From NCBI GenBank assembly GCA_965205385.1, contig CBDBGS010000008.1:186001-250000 (forward strand): a DNA stretch of 64,000 nt, given 5' to 3'. This stretch comes from CATOSP01 sp965205385. GTDB taxonomy: Bacteria; Chloroflexota; Dehalococcoidia; Lucifugimonadales; UBA3495. A program made the translations under genes and the position numbers. The notes under the pieces are model-generated. The model was not told the origin of the DNA and searched no databases. It saw only the letters and a program-made list of their open reading frames with translations. Positions within the stretch are counted from its first letter, which is position 1; the number at the start of each line of letters is the position of its first letter. Positions 35,590-44,326 of this stretch are shown here, piece after piece.

Positions 35590-36609
35590 CTACCGACGGT
35601 ATTCGTCGCCGCAGTCGCCGATGCTTCGGTACAGGTCCCGCGATTTGGCTTGGACGGTCCAGATGCGTTCTAAGTCCTCTTCGTCCAGGCTGAAGCCGAA
35701 CACCCGGGCGTTTTCGGTCCGGTTGTCGCTCACCCCCAGGCGCACGCCGACGATAACTCCAGCCACGGCGGGACGGTCCAGGATGTAGCGGACGGCCACG
35801 TTGGCGATGCTGACGCCGTGCTTGTCAGCTATCGCGCGGAGAACGCGGAGAAGCTCTTGGAACAGCTCCCAGCCGCCCCAGGCGTCCACCATCTGCTTGT
35901 ACTTGCCCAGGCTGGCGGTGGTCAGGTCGCCGCGCGACGGCTCCGGTTGGTCCAGGTACCGGTCCGTAAGCAAGCCGCCGCAAACCGTTCCGTAGGTCAG
36001 CAATTTAACGCCGTTCTCCAGGCAATAGGGGACCATGTTGACCTCGGGTCTCATGTCCACCAGCGAGCATTGGACCTGGTTGGAGACGATGGCGGTCCCG
36101 TGGTCGATGATGGTCCGCAGATGCTCGGTGTCGAAGTTCGTGAGTGCCAGGTGCCTGATATTACCCTCGTCCCGCATCTGGGACATGTGGTCCAGGGCGT
36201 CCAGGTAAGCCGGGTTGTTGTAGTCCCACCAATGGAATTGCATCAGGTCCAGGGTCTCGACGTCCATTCGTCTCAGGGAGATGCCGATATTCTCCTCGAC
36301 GATGGCGCGAGTCATTGGTCCGGGTCTGGGAACCCACTTGGTGAACGCTTGGACTCGCCCCAACTCCTCCGGTCCTCCGAAGTTGATCAGCCGCCGTCGG
36401 AACTCCCCTACCAGGTCCTCCGCCGGACCGTAGTGGTCGGCCAGGTCCCAGGTGGTAAAACCGTCGTCGTGGTAACCGATCATGCCCTGGACCGCGGCCT
36501 CGGCGTTAATCGGCCCGTGGGCTCCTGACACCTGCCACATTCCGTTCAAAACGCGGCAAATGCGCAGATCGTCCGTGAATTGAAGTGTGCTACCTTCGGG
36601 CAAGCTCAA
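35590..36609 (-). CDS. Aldo/keto reductase
   Basis: 339 residues. Tetrad residues lie in WDLADHYG (D and Y), TKWVPRPG (K) and LMQFHWWDY (H). C-terminal VGVRLGVSDNRTENARVFGFSL is the cofactor segment. The TTG at 36609 is favoured by AGGAGG immediately upstream, which also lies just after the LLM gene's stop region on the same strand. It is followed downstream by nothing on this strand. The substrate is unknown. Confidence 0.87.
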   Translation of the reverse strand: MSLPEGSTLQFTDDLRICRVLNGMWQVSGAHGPINAEAAVQGMIGYHDDGFTTWDLADHYGPAEDLVGEFRRRLINFGGPEELGRVQAFTKWVPRPGPMTRAIVEENIGISLRRMDVETLDLMQFHWWDYNNPAYLDALDHMSQMRDEGNIRHLALTNFDTEHLRTIIDHGTAIVSNQVQCSLVDMRPEVNMVPYCLENGVKLLTYGTVCGGLLTDRYLDQPEPSRGDLTTASLGKYKQMVDAWGGWELFQELLRVLRAIADKHGVSIANVAVRYILDRPAVAGVIVGVRLGVSDNRTENARVFGFSLDEEDLERIWTVQAKSRDLYRSIGDCGDEYRR

Positions 36610-36618
36610 CGGGGCCTC

Positions 36619-37572
36619 CTAAGCGGCTACTTGTTTGGATATCTTACCCAGCATGGCCAAAGTCCTGTCCAGGGAGGCGTCCCGGTCCTGGCCCACTAGA
36701 ATCGGCGAAGCCAACACCTCGGTCGCCCCGCATGCGAAAATCTCTTGAAGCCTCTGCTCGAACGCGCCTTCGTCCCCCCAAATTACGAGACCTTCGATCA
36801 TTGCGTCGCTCCACATTGAATCCCTGGCCTCGGGATAGCCTGCGGCGATGAGCATCCTCCGGTAGAAGGGGAGCCGGGGATAATTCCCGAACTGCTCCCT
36901 GAAAGCCGTGCGGACTTCGTCGAAGTTGTCGTGGACCACGACCGGGGCATGGGCGATGAGCGGTGGGACCGCGCGTCCGGCGGCGTCGGCCCCCTTTTGC
37001 ATAGCGGGGAGAGCTGAGTCACGGAGATATGCCCTGGGACAGACCCAGCTAATCGCCCCGTCGGCGACTTCTCCACAAAGCTCGAAGGAACCCTGGCGCA
37101 AGGCCGACGCCATTACCGGAATGTTCAGCGGGCCCGCGATGGAGTCATGGGCCTGGTAGTGGTCCCCGTCGAAGTCCACCGACCCCTTCTGAAGCAGAGA
37201 CTTCAAGATATGCAGGTATTCTCGAAGGTGCCCCAACGGGGACTGCATCCGGATGCCCAGCGCCGCCATGCTGGGGCGGTGACTGGGTCCTACGCCCACG
37301 CGGACCCGGCCAGGAGCCAACTGGTCAACCACCTGTGCCTGTTGCGCCACGACCAGGGGATGGCGGGGAAATGTGGGGACGATGGACGTTCCCATCTTTA
37401 TGCTGCTGGTTTTCTCCGCCACCGATGCGAACACGGTGAGGCTGTCGATCCGCGCTCCGCCGGTGGTCAACCACGCGCCGCCGACCCCATGTCCTTCAGC
37501 CTGTTGGATGGTCGCGTGGACATCCAGTGCCTTCGCGCCGTTTACCGCAACGCCGATTAGTTTGTCGCTCAT
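36619..37572 (-). CDS. LLM class flavin-dependent oxidoreductase
   Basis: 317 residues. MSDKLIGVAVNGAKALDVHATIQQAEGHGVGGAWLTTGG gives the N-terminal barrel. QVVDQLAPGRVRVGVGPSHRPSMAALG is the cofactor phosphate segment. Shorter loops than the neighbouring paralogue suggest a different subgroup (methylene-tetrahydromethanopterin reductase-like). It is the middle gene of an LLM-LLM-aldo/keto reductase run on one strand, 9 bp upstream of the reductase, suggesting an operon acting on related compounds. Confidence 0.85.
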   Translation of the reverse strand: MSDKLIGVAVNGAKALDVHATIQQAEGHGVGGAWLTTGGARIDSLTVFASVAEKTSSIKMGTSIVPTFPRHPLVVAQQAQVVDQLAPGRVRVGVGPSHRPSMAALGIRMQSPLGHLREYLHILKSLLQKGSVDFDGDHYQAHDSIAGPLNIPVMASALRQGSFELCGEVADGAISWVCPRAYLRDSALPAMQKGADAAGRAVPPLIAHAPVVVHDNFDEVRTAFREQFGNYPRLPFYRRMLIAAGYPEARDSMWSDAMIEGLVIWGDEGAFEQRLQEIFACGATEVLASPILVGQDRDASLDRTLAMLGKISKQVAA

Positions 37573-37695
37573 TTACTCAACCTCGCTAAGCCAAATATGA
37601 CGCTTTATTCCGCCGCCTGACATCCCGTAAGGCGGCGCGTCTGAGATCGTATGTTGTCGAACCTCTGGGTAAATATCGCTTCAAGTACGTCGGAG

Positions 37696-38709
37696 TCATA
37701 GGGCGTGGACGGCGGGCAATACGTCCCGGCCAACAAGCTCGATGTGTTCGAGCACATCTTTCTGGGGCATGTCTGGGTAGAAAAGGCGGAGGGCGATTTG
37801 GGTGAATCCCAGGTCTCGGTACCGGGCAATCTGCTCGACGCACTCTTCAGGACTGCCTACGATGAACGTCTCGTCCATCAGTGTTTCCAGGTCGCCGGTT
37901 ATTTTCTCGGTCAACTCTGGGTCTGAACCATGCAGGCCGTGGGCCGCGTATTCAGCGTATTTGCGCTCGAATCCCCGTTGGGCCTTTTCCATCGCTTCGG
38001 TGCGGTTGTTGGAGCAAAAGAATTCCCGGACAATTACCATCTCACCGGGGTCCGGTTGTCCGAATTCTTGAAGGGTATCCTGGTACAGCTCGATCTGCCG
38101 CCGGATCGTGGGATAGGGCTGGGCAGGACCCGTATACATAACGTGCCCTTCCCTCGCCACCCTCCGAACTGCCGGATCGCTCATGGCTGCCAACCAAATC
38201 TTGGGGTACGGTTTTTGGAAGGTCTGTGCGGTAGGCCGCGCTTCGGTGACATGAAAGTAGCGGCCGTGGTGGGTGACCTCCTCCTCCGTCCAAAGTTTGA
38301 TCATCAACTCCAGGGCTTCGGAGTGTCTTGCCCCTCGTTGGGACATCCGGGTACCAAAGGCCTCGCACTCTTCGGGACGGTAACCCAGACCCAGTCCGAG
38401 GATAAGACGGCCTTCGCTGATATGGTCGATTGTGGCGACCTGTTCCGCCACGTCCACGGGATTCAACAGCGGCAGCAGCAGCACAGAAGTGGCCAGTTTC
38501 ATATCCCCCGGTTCCGCAGCCAGCCGAGCCAGCACAGGGAGGGGTTGGAAGTGTTGAAATGGATGGATCAAGTAGTGGTGGGCCCAGCAATAAGTGTCGA
38601 AGCCTACGTCTCGGGCCCCGCGGAATTGTTCCAACTGGTCTCGCCACTGTTGTTGGAGGTCCAAGCTTCCTTGGATAACAACCTGGCCGACCTGGTAACC
38701 GGCTTCCAT
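37696..38709 (-). CDS. LLM class flavin-dependent oxidoreductase
   Basis: 337 residues. DTYCWAHHYLIHPFQHFQPLPVLARLAAEPGDMKLATSVLLLPLLNPVDVAEQVATIDHISEGRLILGLGLGYRPEECEAFG-type sequence is typical of the family. QKPYPKIWLAAMSDPAVRR is the late barrel segment. GGGAGCAGG precedes the ATG. It begins a run of three minus-strand genes (37-38 kb to 35.6 kb), with 120 bp to the next. Substrate unknown. Confidence 0.86.
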   Translation of the reverse strand: MEAGYQVGQVVIQGSLDLQQQWRDQLEQFRGARDVGFDTYCWAHHYLIHPFQHFQPLPVLARLAAEPGDMKLATSVLLLPLLNPVDVAEQVATIDHISEGRLILGLGLGYRPEECEAFGTRMSQRGARHSEALELMIKLWTEEEVTHHGRYFHVTEARPTAQTFQKPYPKIWLAAMSDPAVRRVAREGHVMYTGPAQPYPTIRRQIELYQDTLQEFGQPDPGEMVIVREFFCSNNRTEAMEKAQRGFERKYAEYAAHGLHGSDPELTEKITGDLETLMDETFIVGSPEECVEQIARYRDLGFTQIALRLFYPDMPQKDVLEHIELVGRDVLPAVHAL

Positions 38710-38898
38710 CCTGCTCCCTCCTGGTGGTGGCTGTGCCGAGTTCCCACTCAGTATAGGGCGTGGGGCCTTTGGCGATAACCCCCCGGCGTGTTAAAGCGTG
38801 CAGCACGAACTGACTGAGACCCTACCATGACTTGACCGCCGCTTGGCCGTGACTTCATCATGACATGAGAGCTTGATTCAACCAGCGGGCAGGACCAA

Positions 38899-39483
38899 AT
38901 GGGTGAATTACATATCGAACCGGCCAGGACCGCATTGCTGATGGCGGACTTTCACCGGGACAGCATGGGCGAGAATCCTGTGGTGCAACGGCGCGGCACA
39001 TTCGACCGGGCGCGGGAAGTGCTGGACGCGGCGAGGGGCGCGGGCGTATTCGTCGTCTATATAGTGGTGAACTTCAGGCCGGGTTATCCCGAAGTGTCCG
39101 ATTCCGACCTGACTTTCAGCGCCAGAAAGAGTTCTGGACTGGAACCGCCAGCCGACCCCGCCGATTTGATAGATCCATCGGCGCCGCCGCTGGCGGGCGA
39201 ACCAATAGTGGTCAAACACCGCGTGGGCGCGTTCTACGGGACGGACTTGGACATGATTCTTCGCGCCCAGGGCCGAGATACTTTGGTCCTGATGGGGCAC
39301 GCCACCAGCGGCGTCATACTGTCCACGGTGCGCTACGCCGCCGACGCGGACTTCCGCCTCATAGTTGTGGAGGATGGCTGCGCCGACCGAGACGAGGAAG
39401 TCCACGCCTTGCTCATGGAAAAGGTCTTCCCCCGTCAGGCAGTCGTGGTCAGCTCGGCGGATGTTGTCAGGGGACTGGCTTAG
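38899..39483 (+). CDS. Isochorismatase-like (cysteine hydrolase) family protein lacking the catalytic Cys
   Basis: 194 residues. The catalytic Asp is in MADFHRD, and the lysine is in VVKHRVGAFYGTDLD. The nucleophile site normally reads Gx.T..CV..T.R.A; here it is GHATSGVILSTVRYAAD with Gly for Cys. The same loss is seen in true isochorismatases and PhzD, which use the Asp/Lys pair for vinyl-ether hydrolysis, so the protein need not be dead. CAGGA before the ATG supports the start. Substrate unknown. Confidence 0.82.
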   Translation: MGELHIEPARTALLMADFHRDSMGENPVVQRRGTFDRAREVLDAARGAGVFVVYIVVNFRPGYPEVSDSDLTFSARKSSGLEPPADPADLIDPSAPPLAGEPIVVKHRVGAFYGTDLDMILRAQGRDTLVLMGHATSGVILSTVRYAADADFRLIVVEDGCADRDEEVHALLMEKVFPRQAVVVSSADVVRGLA

Positions 39484-39501
39484 TTAAGACCGGGACTCAA
39501 T

Positions 39502-40380
39502 CTAGGCTACTTTCCGGTATTTAAGAAGCCGCTGCCCCTCCAGGTTCTGATTGAGGTAGATGTCGCCGCGCGAGTCGAGCCAGACCGCGTGTGCTCCCAC
39601 GCCGCCGGGGCCGTCCCAACGCGCCAGGAGCGTCCCATCGATGCTCAGGATGCTCATGAAGGCGTCCAACTCAGGAACGAAGACCGTCTCATCCTGGTCT
39701 ATGTAGATGTCGCAAGGGCGGGAGAGTCCGGTCCATTGGGTTAGGAACTCGCCATCCGGCGTGAAAATCTGCATCCGGTTGTTCTCGCGGTCGGCGACGA
39801 ACACTCTGCCATCAGTATGGACCCAGACCCCGTGGGGTACGTGGAACTCCCCCGGCTCGGTCTTGCCGGGTGTTCCCCAGGAGAACTTCAACTCCCCGTC
39901 TCCGGAGAACCTATGGACGCGGGAGTTGCCGTAGCCGTCGGAGATATATAGGTCTCCGTCTGGCGAAATGGCCACGTCGCTAGGCCGATGGAAGGGTCCG
40001 GCAGCCCGCTGGACTGTATCCGACGCATTGCCCGACCAACCGGTGTCAGAGGGCTGGTCCCAAGCCCCCAGGGTCATGAGCAGGTTCCCAGAAGAGCTGT
40101 ATTTCAGCACCACGTGGGAGTTTATGACTGGAAGGTAAATGTTTTCGTTGCCGTCGATGAACATGCCGTGGGCGGCGGTAAGGACGCCTTCACCCCACGA
40201 CGTCAGGAAGTTGCCATCCTTGTCCAGCACGATCAGTGGGTGTTCGCTGCGGTTGAACAGGTAAACTCGGTCTTCCGAGTCAGTGACGATGGCCGTTTGT
40301 CCCAGAGTCCAGCCTTCGGGCAGTTTTGCCCAGTCCTCCACCAGTTCGTAAGTGTATTTCCCGGATCCTACTGTTGCCAT
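39502..40380 (-). CDS. NHL-repeat beta-propeller protein (peptidylglycine amidating lyase-like)
   Basis: 292 residues containing about six NHL-type units such as FHRPSDVAISPDGDLYISDGYGNSRVHRFSGDG, FHVPHGVWVHTDGRVFVADRENNRMQIF and LSRPCDIYIDQDETVFV. The order and the H/D positions resemble peptidyl-alpha-hydroxyglycine alpha-amidating lyase repeats. There is no signal peptide at the N-terminus (MATVGSGKYTYELVEDWAKLPEG), so it is cytoplasmic or exported otherwise. AGGAGGTAGCG upstream supports the start. It is a second NHL protein besides that at 44327. Confidence 0.8.
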   Translation of the reverse strand: MATVGSGKYTYELVEDWAKLPEGWTLGQTAIVTDSEDRVYLFNRSEHPLIVLDKDGNFLTSWGEGVLTAAHGMFIDGNENIYLPVINSHVVLKYSSSGNLLMTLGAWDQPSDTGWSGNASDTVQRAAGPFHRPSDVAISPDGDLYISDGYGNSRVHRFSGDGELKFSWGTPGKTEPGEFHVPHGVWVHTDGRVFVADRENNRMQIFTPDGEFLTQWTGLSRPCDIYIDQDETVFVPELDAFMSILSIDGTLLARWDGPGGVGAHAVWLDSRGDIYLNQNLEGQRLLKYRKVA

Positions 40381-40446
40381 AGCAGCGCTACCTCCTGATT
40401 GAATGTGCAGGGGTGCGTTCTACCGGGGATGCCATTTTCACCCGGT

Positions 40447-41010
40447 CTAAAGGGTCAATGCGGTGACTATCTGTTGTTCCGCCTCCCGGGCCCGGTCGAT
40501 CACCCCTTCGGGTTTGAGACCTCCCAGTGGATGGGGAATGACCACCGGCTGGAACCCTTCGCGGCCCAGCATTCGAGCGTGAAGGTGGGCCGAGTCGATG
40601 AATGGCCCGGTGCAGACAACCACCGTGGGTACGCCGCGGTTTTCCAGGGTCATCGCGTCGTGCACACTGCACGAGGTGCAGGAGCCTCAATCCGCGATGG
40701 CGGTCACCACGAAATCGCATCTGGCCGCGAGTGCGTCTATTACGCTTTCGGCGGCGGGCCTGGAATATATGAATTTGTCCATGACTACCGTATCGCTAAG
40801 TTCGAATTGCTTGTCCAGCAATTCCTTTATTCCCAGCAGAAGGGAGTCGGCGTTGCCCTTGCGGTTTCCCAGGAAGCCGCCGACCTTGCCCTGAAGGCCG
40901 GAGAGACGGTCGGCTGGCCGCCACCGGTGCAGAGCCTCTTCGTCTATAGGCAGGGTGATGTCCAGCTCTCGCAGCCGTTCCTGGATTCCGGGCGTGGGCA
41001 TTCTGACCAT
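40447..41010 (-). CDS. UGSC family selenoprotein (in-frame UGA = selenocysteine)
   Basis: Two frames, 41010-40690 and 40686-40447, are in phase and separated only by UGA at 40687-40689. Read as selenocysteine it gives 187 residues with U108: ...VVTAIAD-U-GSCTSCSVHDAM..., the family-naming U/C-G-S-C motif, then VPTVVVCTGPF and VIPHPLGGL. Thirteen bases after the UGA, a stem-loop at 40659-40673 (CGTGCA, loop GTG, TGCACG) resembles a bacterial SECIS. The second and third cysteines suggest a redox or thiol-transfer role; the reaction is unknown to me. ATG 41010 has AAGG at a good distance. GTG 41019 is an alternative. It begins 10 bp after its partner gene. Confidence 0.82.
40659..40673 (-). promoter_or_regulatory. 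Candidate bacterial SECIS hairpin of the UGSC gene
   Basis: On the minus strand, CGTGCA-GTG-TGCACG forms a perfect 6-bp stem with a G-starting loop. It begins 13 bases after the UGA codon, lies inside the coding sequence, and fits the SelB-binding element position seen in bacterial selenoprotein mRNAs. Confidence 0.6.
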
Positions 41011-41020
41011 GGTCCTCACC

Positions 41021-42055
41021 TTAATGGAGTTGAATCTTCCTGATGACTAATCGCGAACCCCAGCCTGGTACGTAGGCGGAATGGGGGCCGCCCGGGCCTC
41101 CGGCCACCATGATGTTGATGTCTTCGGGGCGGCGCACCACGGGGACCCGCTGGGCATCGTCGTCGGGATCGATGAACTTGGGCCAAAGGAAACCCCGGTT
41201 GGAGTCTCCCTGGGGAGGGCCGCCGTGCCGCAGGAGTGACACCGGCTTCCTGGCGTGTTCGAATATGAACGCGCGAATGTCCCTCTTGCTCCACCCGTTT
41301 TGAGACAACATCCGGGCGTGTTCCGGTCCAAGCACCACCAGGGTGCTGCCCATGACGTACATCTGCACGTTGCCCAATGTGCACATACTGTCAGACAGGA
41401 CGGTAAGGAAATCCCTTGGGTCGGCCGCATGGTACATGATGTTGTGCGGCGCTTCGCCGGGAAACACGGCCACGGTGCTGTCACTCGCGTCGAACCCCGC
41501 TTCTACGTGGAAGGGTTCCCAGGGGTTGGCGTCCTCGAATTCAGCGACACAGTAGGTGTAGCTGCCGGGGTGTCCGAAAGTTGACTTGTTGGTCTCTCCC
41601 GGAATCGCACCTCCCAGGTTGACCAACGCCAGCTTGACTGCGCGGCCGATGGTGGCGTTGGCGCGCCAGCCCTGGCCAAAGCAGTTATACCCGGAATTGA
41701 TCTTCAAGTCCCTGGACAGCGGGCCGTTGACGATGACCAATGGGGTGTGTATGCCGGTGGAGCACTGGACTCCGCGAAGGTTGAACCGGTCGTCCACCAT
41801 CGCTTCGATGGCGGTGATGATTACCGGCATGTGCTCTGGCAAGCAACCGGCCATGACAGCATTGGCCGCCACGCGCTCGATGGTGGCCTTTCCGCCCAGA
41901 GGCGGCACCTCGGCGATCAGCTCGGCGGCGTCCCGCTGGGTGTAATCGACGAACCTCTGGACCAGGTCTCCGGTGGGCGGCACCACAGGGAGCCCGTCGG
42001 TCCAACCGGACTCGAACATTAACTCAATTGCGTCGGAAATTGACTGAGTGGACAT
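41021..42055 (-). CDS. Conserved protein linked to the UGSC selenoprotein, function unknown
   Basis: 344 residues. Distinctive blocks: MSTQSISDAIELMFESGWTDGLPVVPPT, VPPLGGKATIERVAANAVMAGCLPEHMP, FNLRGVQCSTGIHTPLVIVNGP and GYNCFGQGWRANATIGRAVKL, each with conserved Cys. It is cytoplasmic, without membrane segments. The start MSTQ (42055) is chosen because the upstream 31 residues look unrelated. It ends 10 bp before the selenoprotein start. Proteins with the TDGLPVVPPT opening occur beside UGSC genes in my recollection, so they likely act together. Confidence 0.65.
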   Translation of the reverse strand: MSTQSISDAIELMFESGWTDGLPVVPPTGDLVQRFVDYTQRDAAELIAEVPPLGGKATIERVAANAVMAGCLPEHMPVIITAIEAMVDDRFNLRGVQCSTGIHTPLVIVNGPLSRDLKINSGYNCFGQGWRANATIGRAVKLALVNLGGAIPGETNKSTFGHPGSYTYCVAEFEDANPWEPFHVEAGFDASDSTVAVFPGEAPHNIMYHAADPRDFLTVLSDSMCTLGNVQMYVMGSTLVVLGPEHARMLSQNGWSKRDIRAFIFEHARKPVSLLRHGGPPQGDSNRGFLWPKFIDPDDDAQRVPVVRRPEDINIMVAGGPGGPHSAYVPGWGSRLVIRKIQLH

Positions 42056-42273
42056 GGCTATGATAAGCGCCTTTTTCCTGGAGTGGCCAACGGGATTAAA
42101 CGGAGGTCGAACTGAAACGAGTGTAAGTCGGGCCCTCAGACCTGTCAACGCGGGGTCATGTTGCTCAAGGAATGGACGAGGTCAAATCTATCGGGGGACA
42201 AGGAAGGGTCTCCGACATGCGCGCCGGGTGTATACTAGCCTCTACACAACGATTCAGCGTCATCGCGTTTCCC

Positions 42274-42948
42274 ATGACCACTATCAACAACACAGAAGAC
42301 TTGATCCGGCTTCTGGACGAAAACCCGGAGTGGGCCGAAGTGCTTCGAGCGCGGGTCCTCACCCGGGAATTGCTGGAGGTCCCCCAGACACTCGCCAGGT
42401 TCATCGAGTCTGCCAACACCCGGTTTGATCGCCTGGAAACGGAGGTCTCGCGCCTCAAAGAGGACGTGGCAGTTTTGAAAGGAGACGTGGCGGGAATGAA
42501 GGTTGATGTAAGGTATCTGAAGGGTGTCGCGCTCGATACGTCTCTTCACAGAAAGATAATACCCCGCGTGAGTCAGAGATTCGGGCTGCGGCGGGCCCAG
42601 ATTGTGATAGGTCCGGTCCAAGGCATTCAGCCGGAATTCCGGGATGCGATCGAAGACGCGATGGACCGCGGCGCCATCGACGGAGAGCGGATGGACCGTG
42701 TTTTCCTCGCCGACCTCATCCTAAGGGGGGTTAGCCAGGAGAGCCGCACTCCTTTGTGGGTAGCGGTAGAAGCTTCCCACAAGGTCCGCGAGGCCGACAT
42801 AGGCCGGGCCGTCGAGACTGCGAATATCCTAGAAGCGGTCTTCGGGGAATCGTCGGTTGCAGCCGTGGTTGGTCTGAAGATCGACCCCGAAGACCTGCGG
42901 CGGACTGACGAAGCGGACGTTGTGTATTTCGAGTTTACGCCAGAATAG
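42274..42948 (+). CDS. Coiled-coil protein with PD-(D/E)XK-like C-terminal domain
   Basis: 224 residues from ATG 42274. Helices TEDLIRLLDENPEWAEVLRARVLTRELLEVPQ are followed by a heptad-rich coiled coil (RFDRLETEVSRLKEDVAVLKGDVAGMKVDVRYLKG). A domain with PLWVAVEASHKVREADIGRAVETANIL and VVGLKIDPEDL follows. That beta-alpha pattern resembles the DUF3782-type nuclease fold, but the E-x-K motif reads EAS, so catalysis is doubtful. TATACT at 42231-42236 could be its -10 box. No clear ribosome site. A longer start at 42172 is possible. Confidence 0.65.
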   Translation: MTTINNTEDLIRLLDENPEWAEVLRARVLTRELLEVPQTLARFIESANTRFDRLETEVSRLKEDVAVLKGDVAGMKVDVRYLKGVALDTSLHRKIIPRVSQRFGLRRAQIVIGPVQGIQPEFRDAIEDAMDRGAIDGERMDRVFLADLILRGVSQESRTPLWVAVEASHKVREADIGRAVETANILEAVFGESSVAAVVGLKIDPEDLRRTDEADVVYFEFTPE

Positions 42949-42997
42949 CGGGAGAAACATCTCCGGCTCACCGATTGAGGCTTTTTGGAGGGTTCCC

Positions 42998-43417
42998 ATG
43001 TACGACAAACCGATGCTTAGCTTGGACCAAGTCCGCCGGGCCATGAACGCAATGTTGGACAAGGCTACCCAGGAACCGGACCGGCCGGTGGCCATCGCCG
43101 TCGTGGATGACGCTGGAAACATGCTCAGTTACGCCAGGATGGACGGCTGCCGGACCAACCCCCAGACCTTCGCTGTACGCAAGGCTTACACTTCCGCGTT
43201 GTCCGGGGCCGATTCGGCGGTATACGCCGAACGATTGAAGAGTCAGGGCCGCACCGTGGCCGACATGGGCAACCCCAACCTAGTGTCCGCCCAGGGCGCG
43301 GTGGTGGTGCTCCACCCCTCCACTGGTGCGGTGCTCGGAGCTATTGGCGTAAGCGGTCTGGCCGCCCAGGAGGACGAAGACTTGTCCCGGCTGGGTATGG
43401 AGGCGCTGGGTCTGTAA
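42998..43417 (+). CDS. GlcG/HbpS family heme-binding-like protein
   Basis: 139 residues. LSLDQVRRAMNAMLDKA, then PVAIAVVDDAGNMLSYARMDGC, FAVRKAYTSAL and GAVLGAIGVSGLAAQEDEDLS are hallmark segments of the GlcG/HbpS (DUF336) family. Some members bind heme or corrinoids, and many sit with glycolate or diol catabolism genes. ATG 42998 follows TTTTTGGAGGG. It precedes the deacetylase-like gene by 25 bp, so the two form an operon that may process one substrate. Confidence 0.82.
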   Translation: MYDKPMLSLDQVRRAMNAMLDKATQEPDRPVAIAVVDDAGNMLSYARMDGCRTNPQTFAVRKAYTSALSGADSAVYAERLKSQGRTVADMGNPNLVSAQGAVVVLHPSTGAVLGAIGVSGLAAQEDEDLSRLGMEALGL

Positions 43418-43442
43418 CAGCCGTTCGGGAATAGGAGGCGTC

Positions 43443-44321
43443 GTGCCCAATCCCAGGTCTGATTACTCGAACATATTCGAGCGTCCTAAACTCACGTTGC
43501 CGAACAACGCCCGCATCGCGGTCTGGGTGATCATCAACGTGGAGGAATGGGACATAAACGAGCCCATGGCCCGCAGCATTCTCCCAGTCCCTCAAGGGCG
43601 CAGCGTGGTGCCGGACATCCCCAATTACGCCTGGTACGACTACGGTATGCGGGTGGGTTTCTGGAGATTGAAACGGGTATTGGACCGCCACGGAATCCCG
43701 GCGACGGTCAGCCTCAACGCCGCTGTTTGCCACACCTATCCCCACCTGGTAGAGGAGTGCGTCAAGTCCGGTTGGGAACTATTGGGCCACGGGTACCAGC
43801 AGCGGGTTCTAAACGCCGAGACTGACCAACGGGATGTCATCCGCCGGTCGATCAGCACGATCCAGGAGTTCTCAGGTTCGGCCCCCCGCGGCTGGATGGG
43901 CCCCGGACTCGCCGAGACCCTGGACACGCCCGATATTCTGGCCGAGGAAGGGATCGAATACATCTGCGACTGGTGCAACGACGACCAGCCTTACCCCATG
44001 AAGGTCAACAGCGGAAGTCTGGTGTCGATTCCCTATACCCTGGAGTTGAACGATATACCCATTTACGCCGTCCAGCACCACAAGTCGCCGGAGATATTCG
44101 AGCGGACCCGTGACCAGTTCGATACCCTCTACCGGGAAGGGGCCGAAAGCGCCAGGGTGATGGCCATTTCGACCCATCCCTACATCACGGGAGTCCCGCA
44201 CCGGGCAAAGTACTTCGACATGATCTTCGACTACATTCAGCAGTTCGAAGGGGCCGTGTTTATGACCGGCAGCCAGATACTTGATTGGTATAACGTCGCC
44301 AGTGGCCCGGAGCAGAGGTGA
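43443..44321 (+). CDS. Polysaccharide deacetylase family protein (PuuE/allantoinase-like)
   Basis: 292 residues of the NodB-like carbohydrate esterase 4 fold. INVEEWDIN is the metal-binding/catalytic acid region, followed by ATVSLNAAVCHTYP, ELLGHGYQQRVL and a THPYITG late motif. Such proteins beside purine catabolism genes act as PuuE allantoinases; otherwise they deacetylate amino sugars. GTG 43443 with AGGAGG five bases upstream supports the start. It precedes the NHL-repeat gene by 5 bp, so one operon is likely. Substrate uncertain. Confidence 0.8.
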   Translation: MPNPRSDYSNIFERPKLTLPNNARIAVWVIINVEEWDINEPMARSILPVPQGRSVVPDIPNYAWYDYGMRVGFWRLKRVLDRHGIPATVSLNAAVCHTYPHLVEECVKSGWELLGHGYQQRVLNAETDQRDVIRRSISTIQEFSGSAPRGWMGPGLAETLDTPDILAEEGIEYICDWCNDDQPYPMKVNSGSLVSIPYTLELNDIPIYAVQHHKSPEIFERTRDQFDTLYREGAESARVMAISTHPYITGVPHRAKYFDMIFDYIQQFEGAVFMTGSQILDWYNVASGPEQR

Positions 44322-44326
44322 GATAG

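Noticed and set aside
37586..37843. 85-codon minus-strand frame
   Set aside because: It overlaps the LLM gene end in another frame and has no recognisable similarity.
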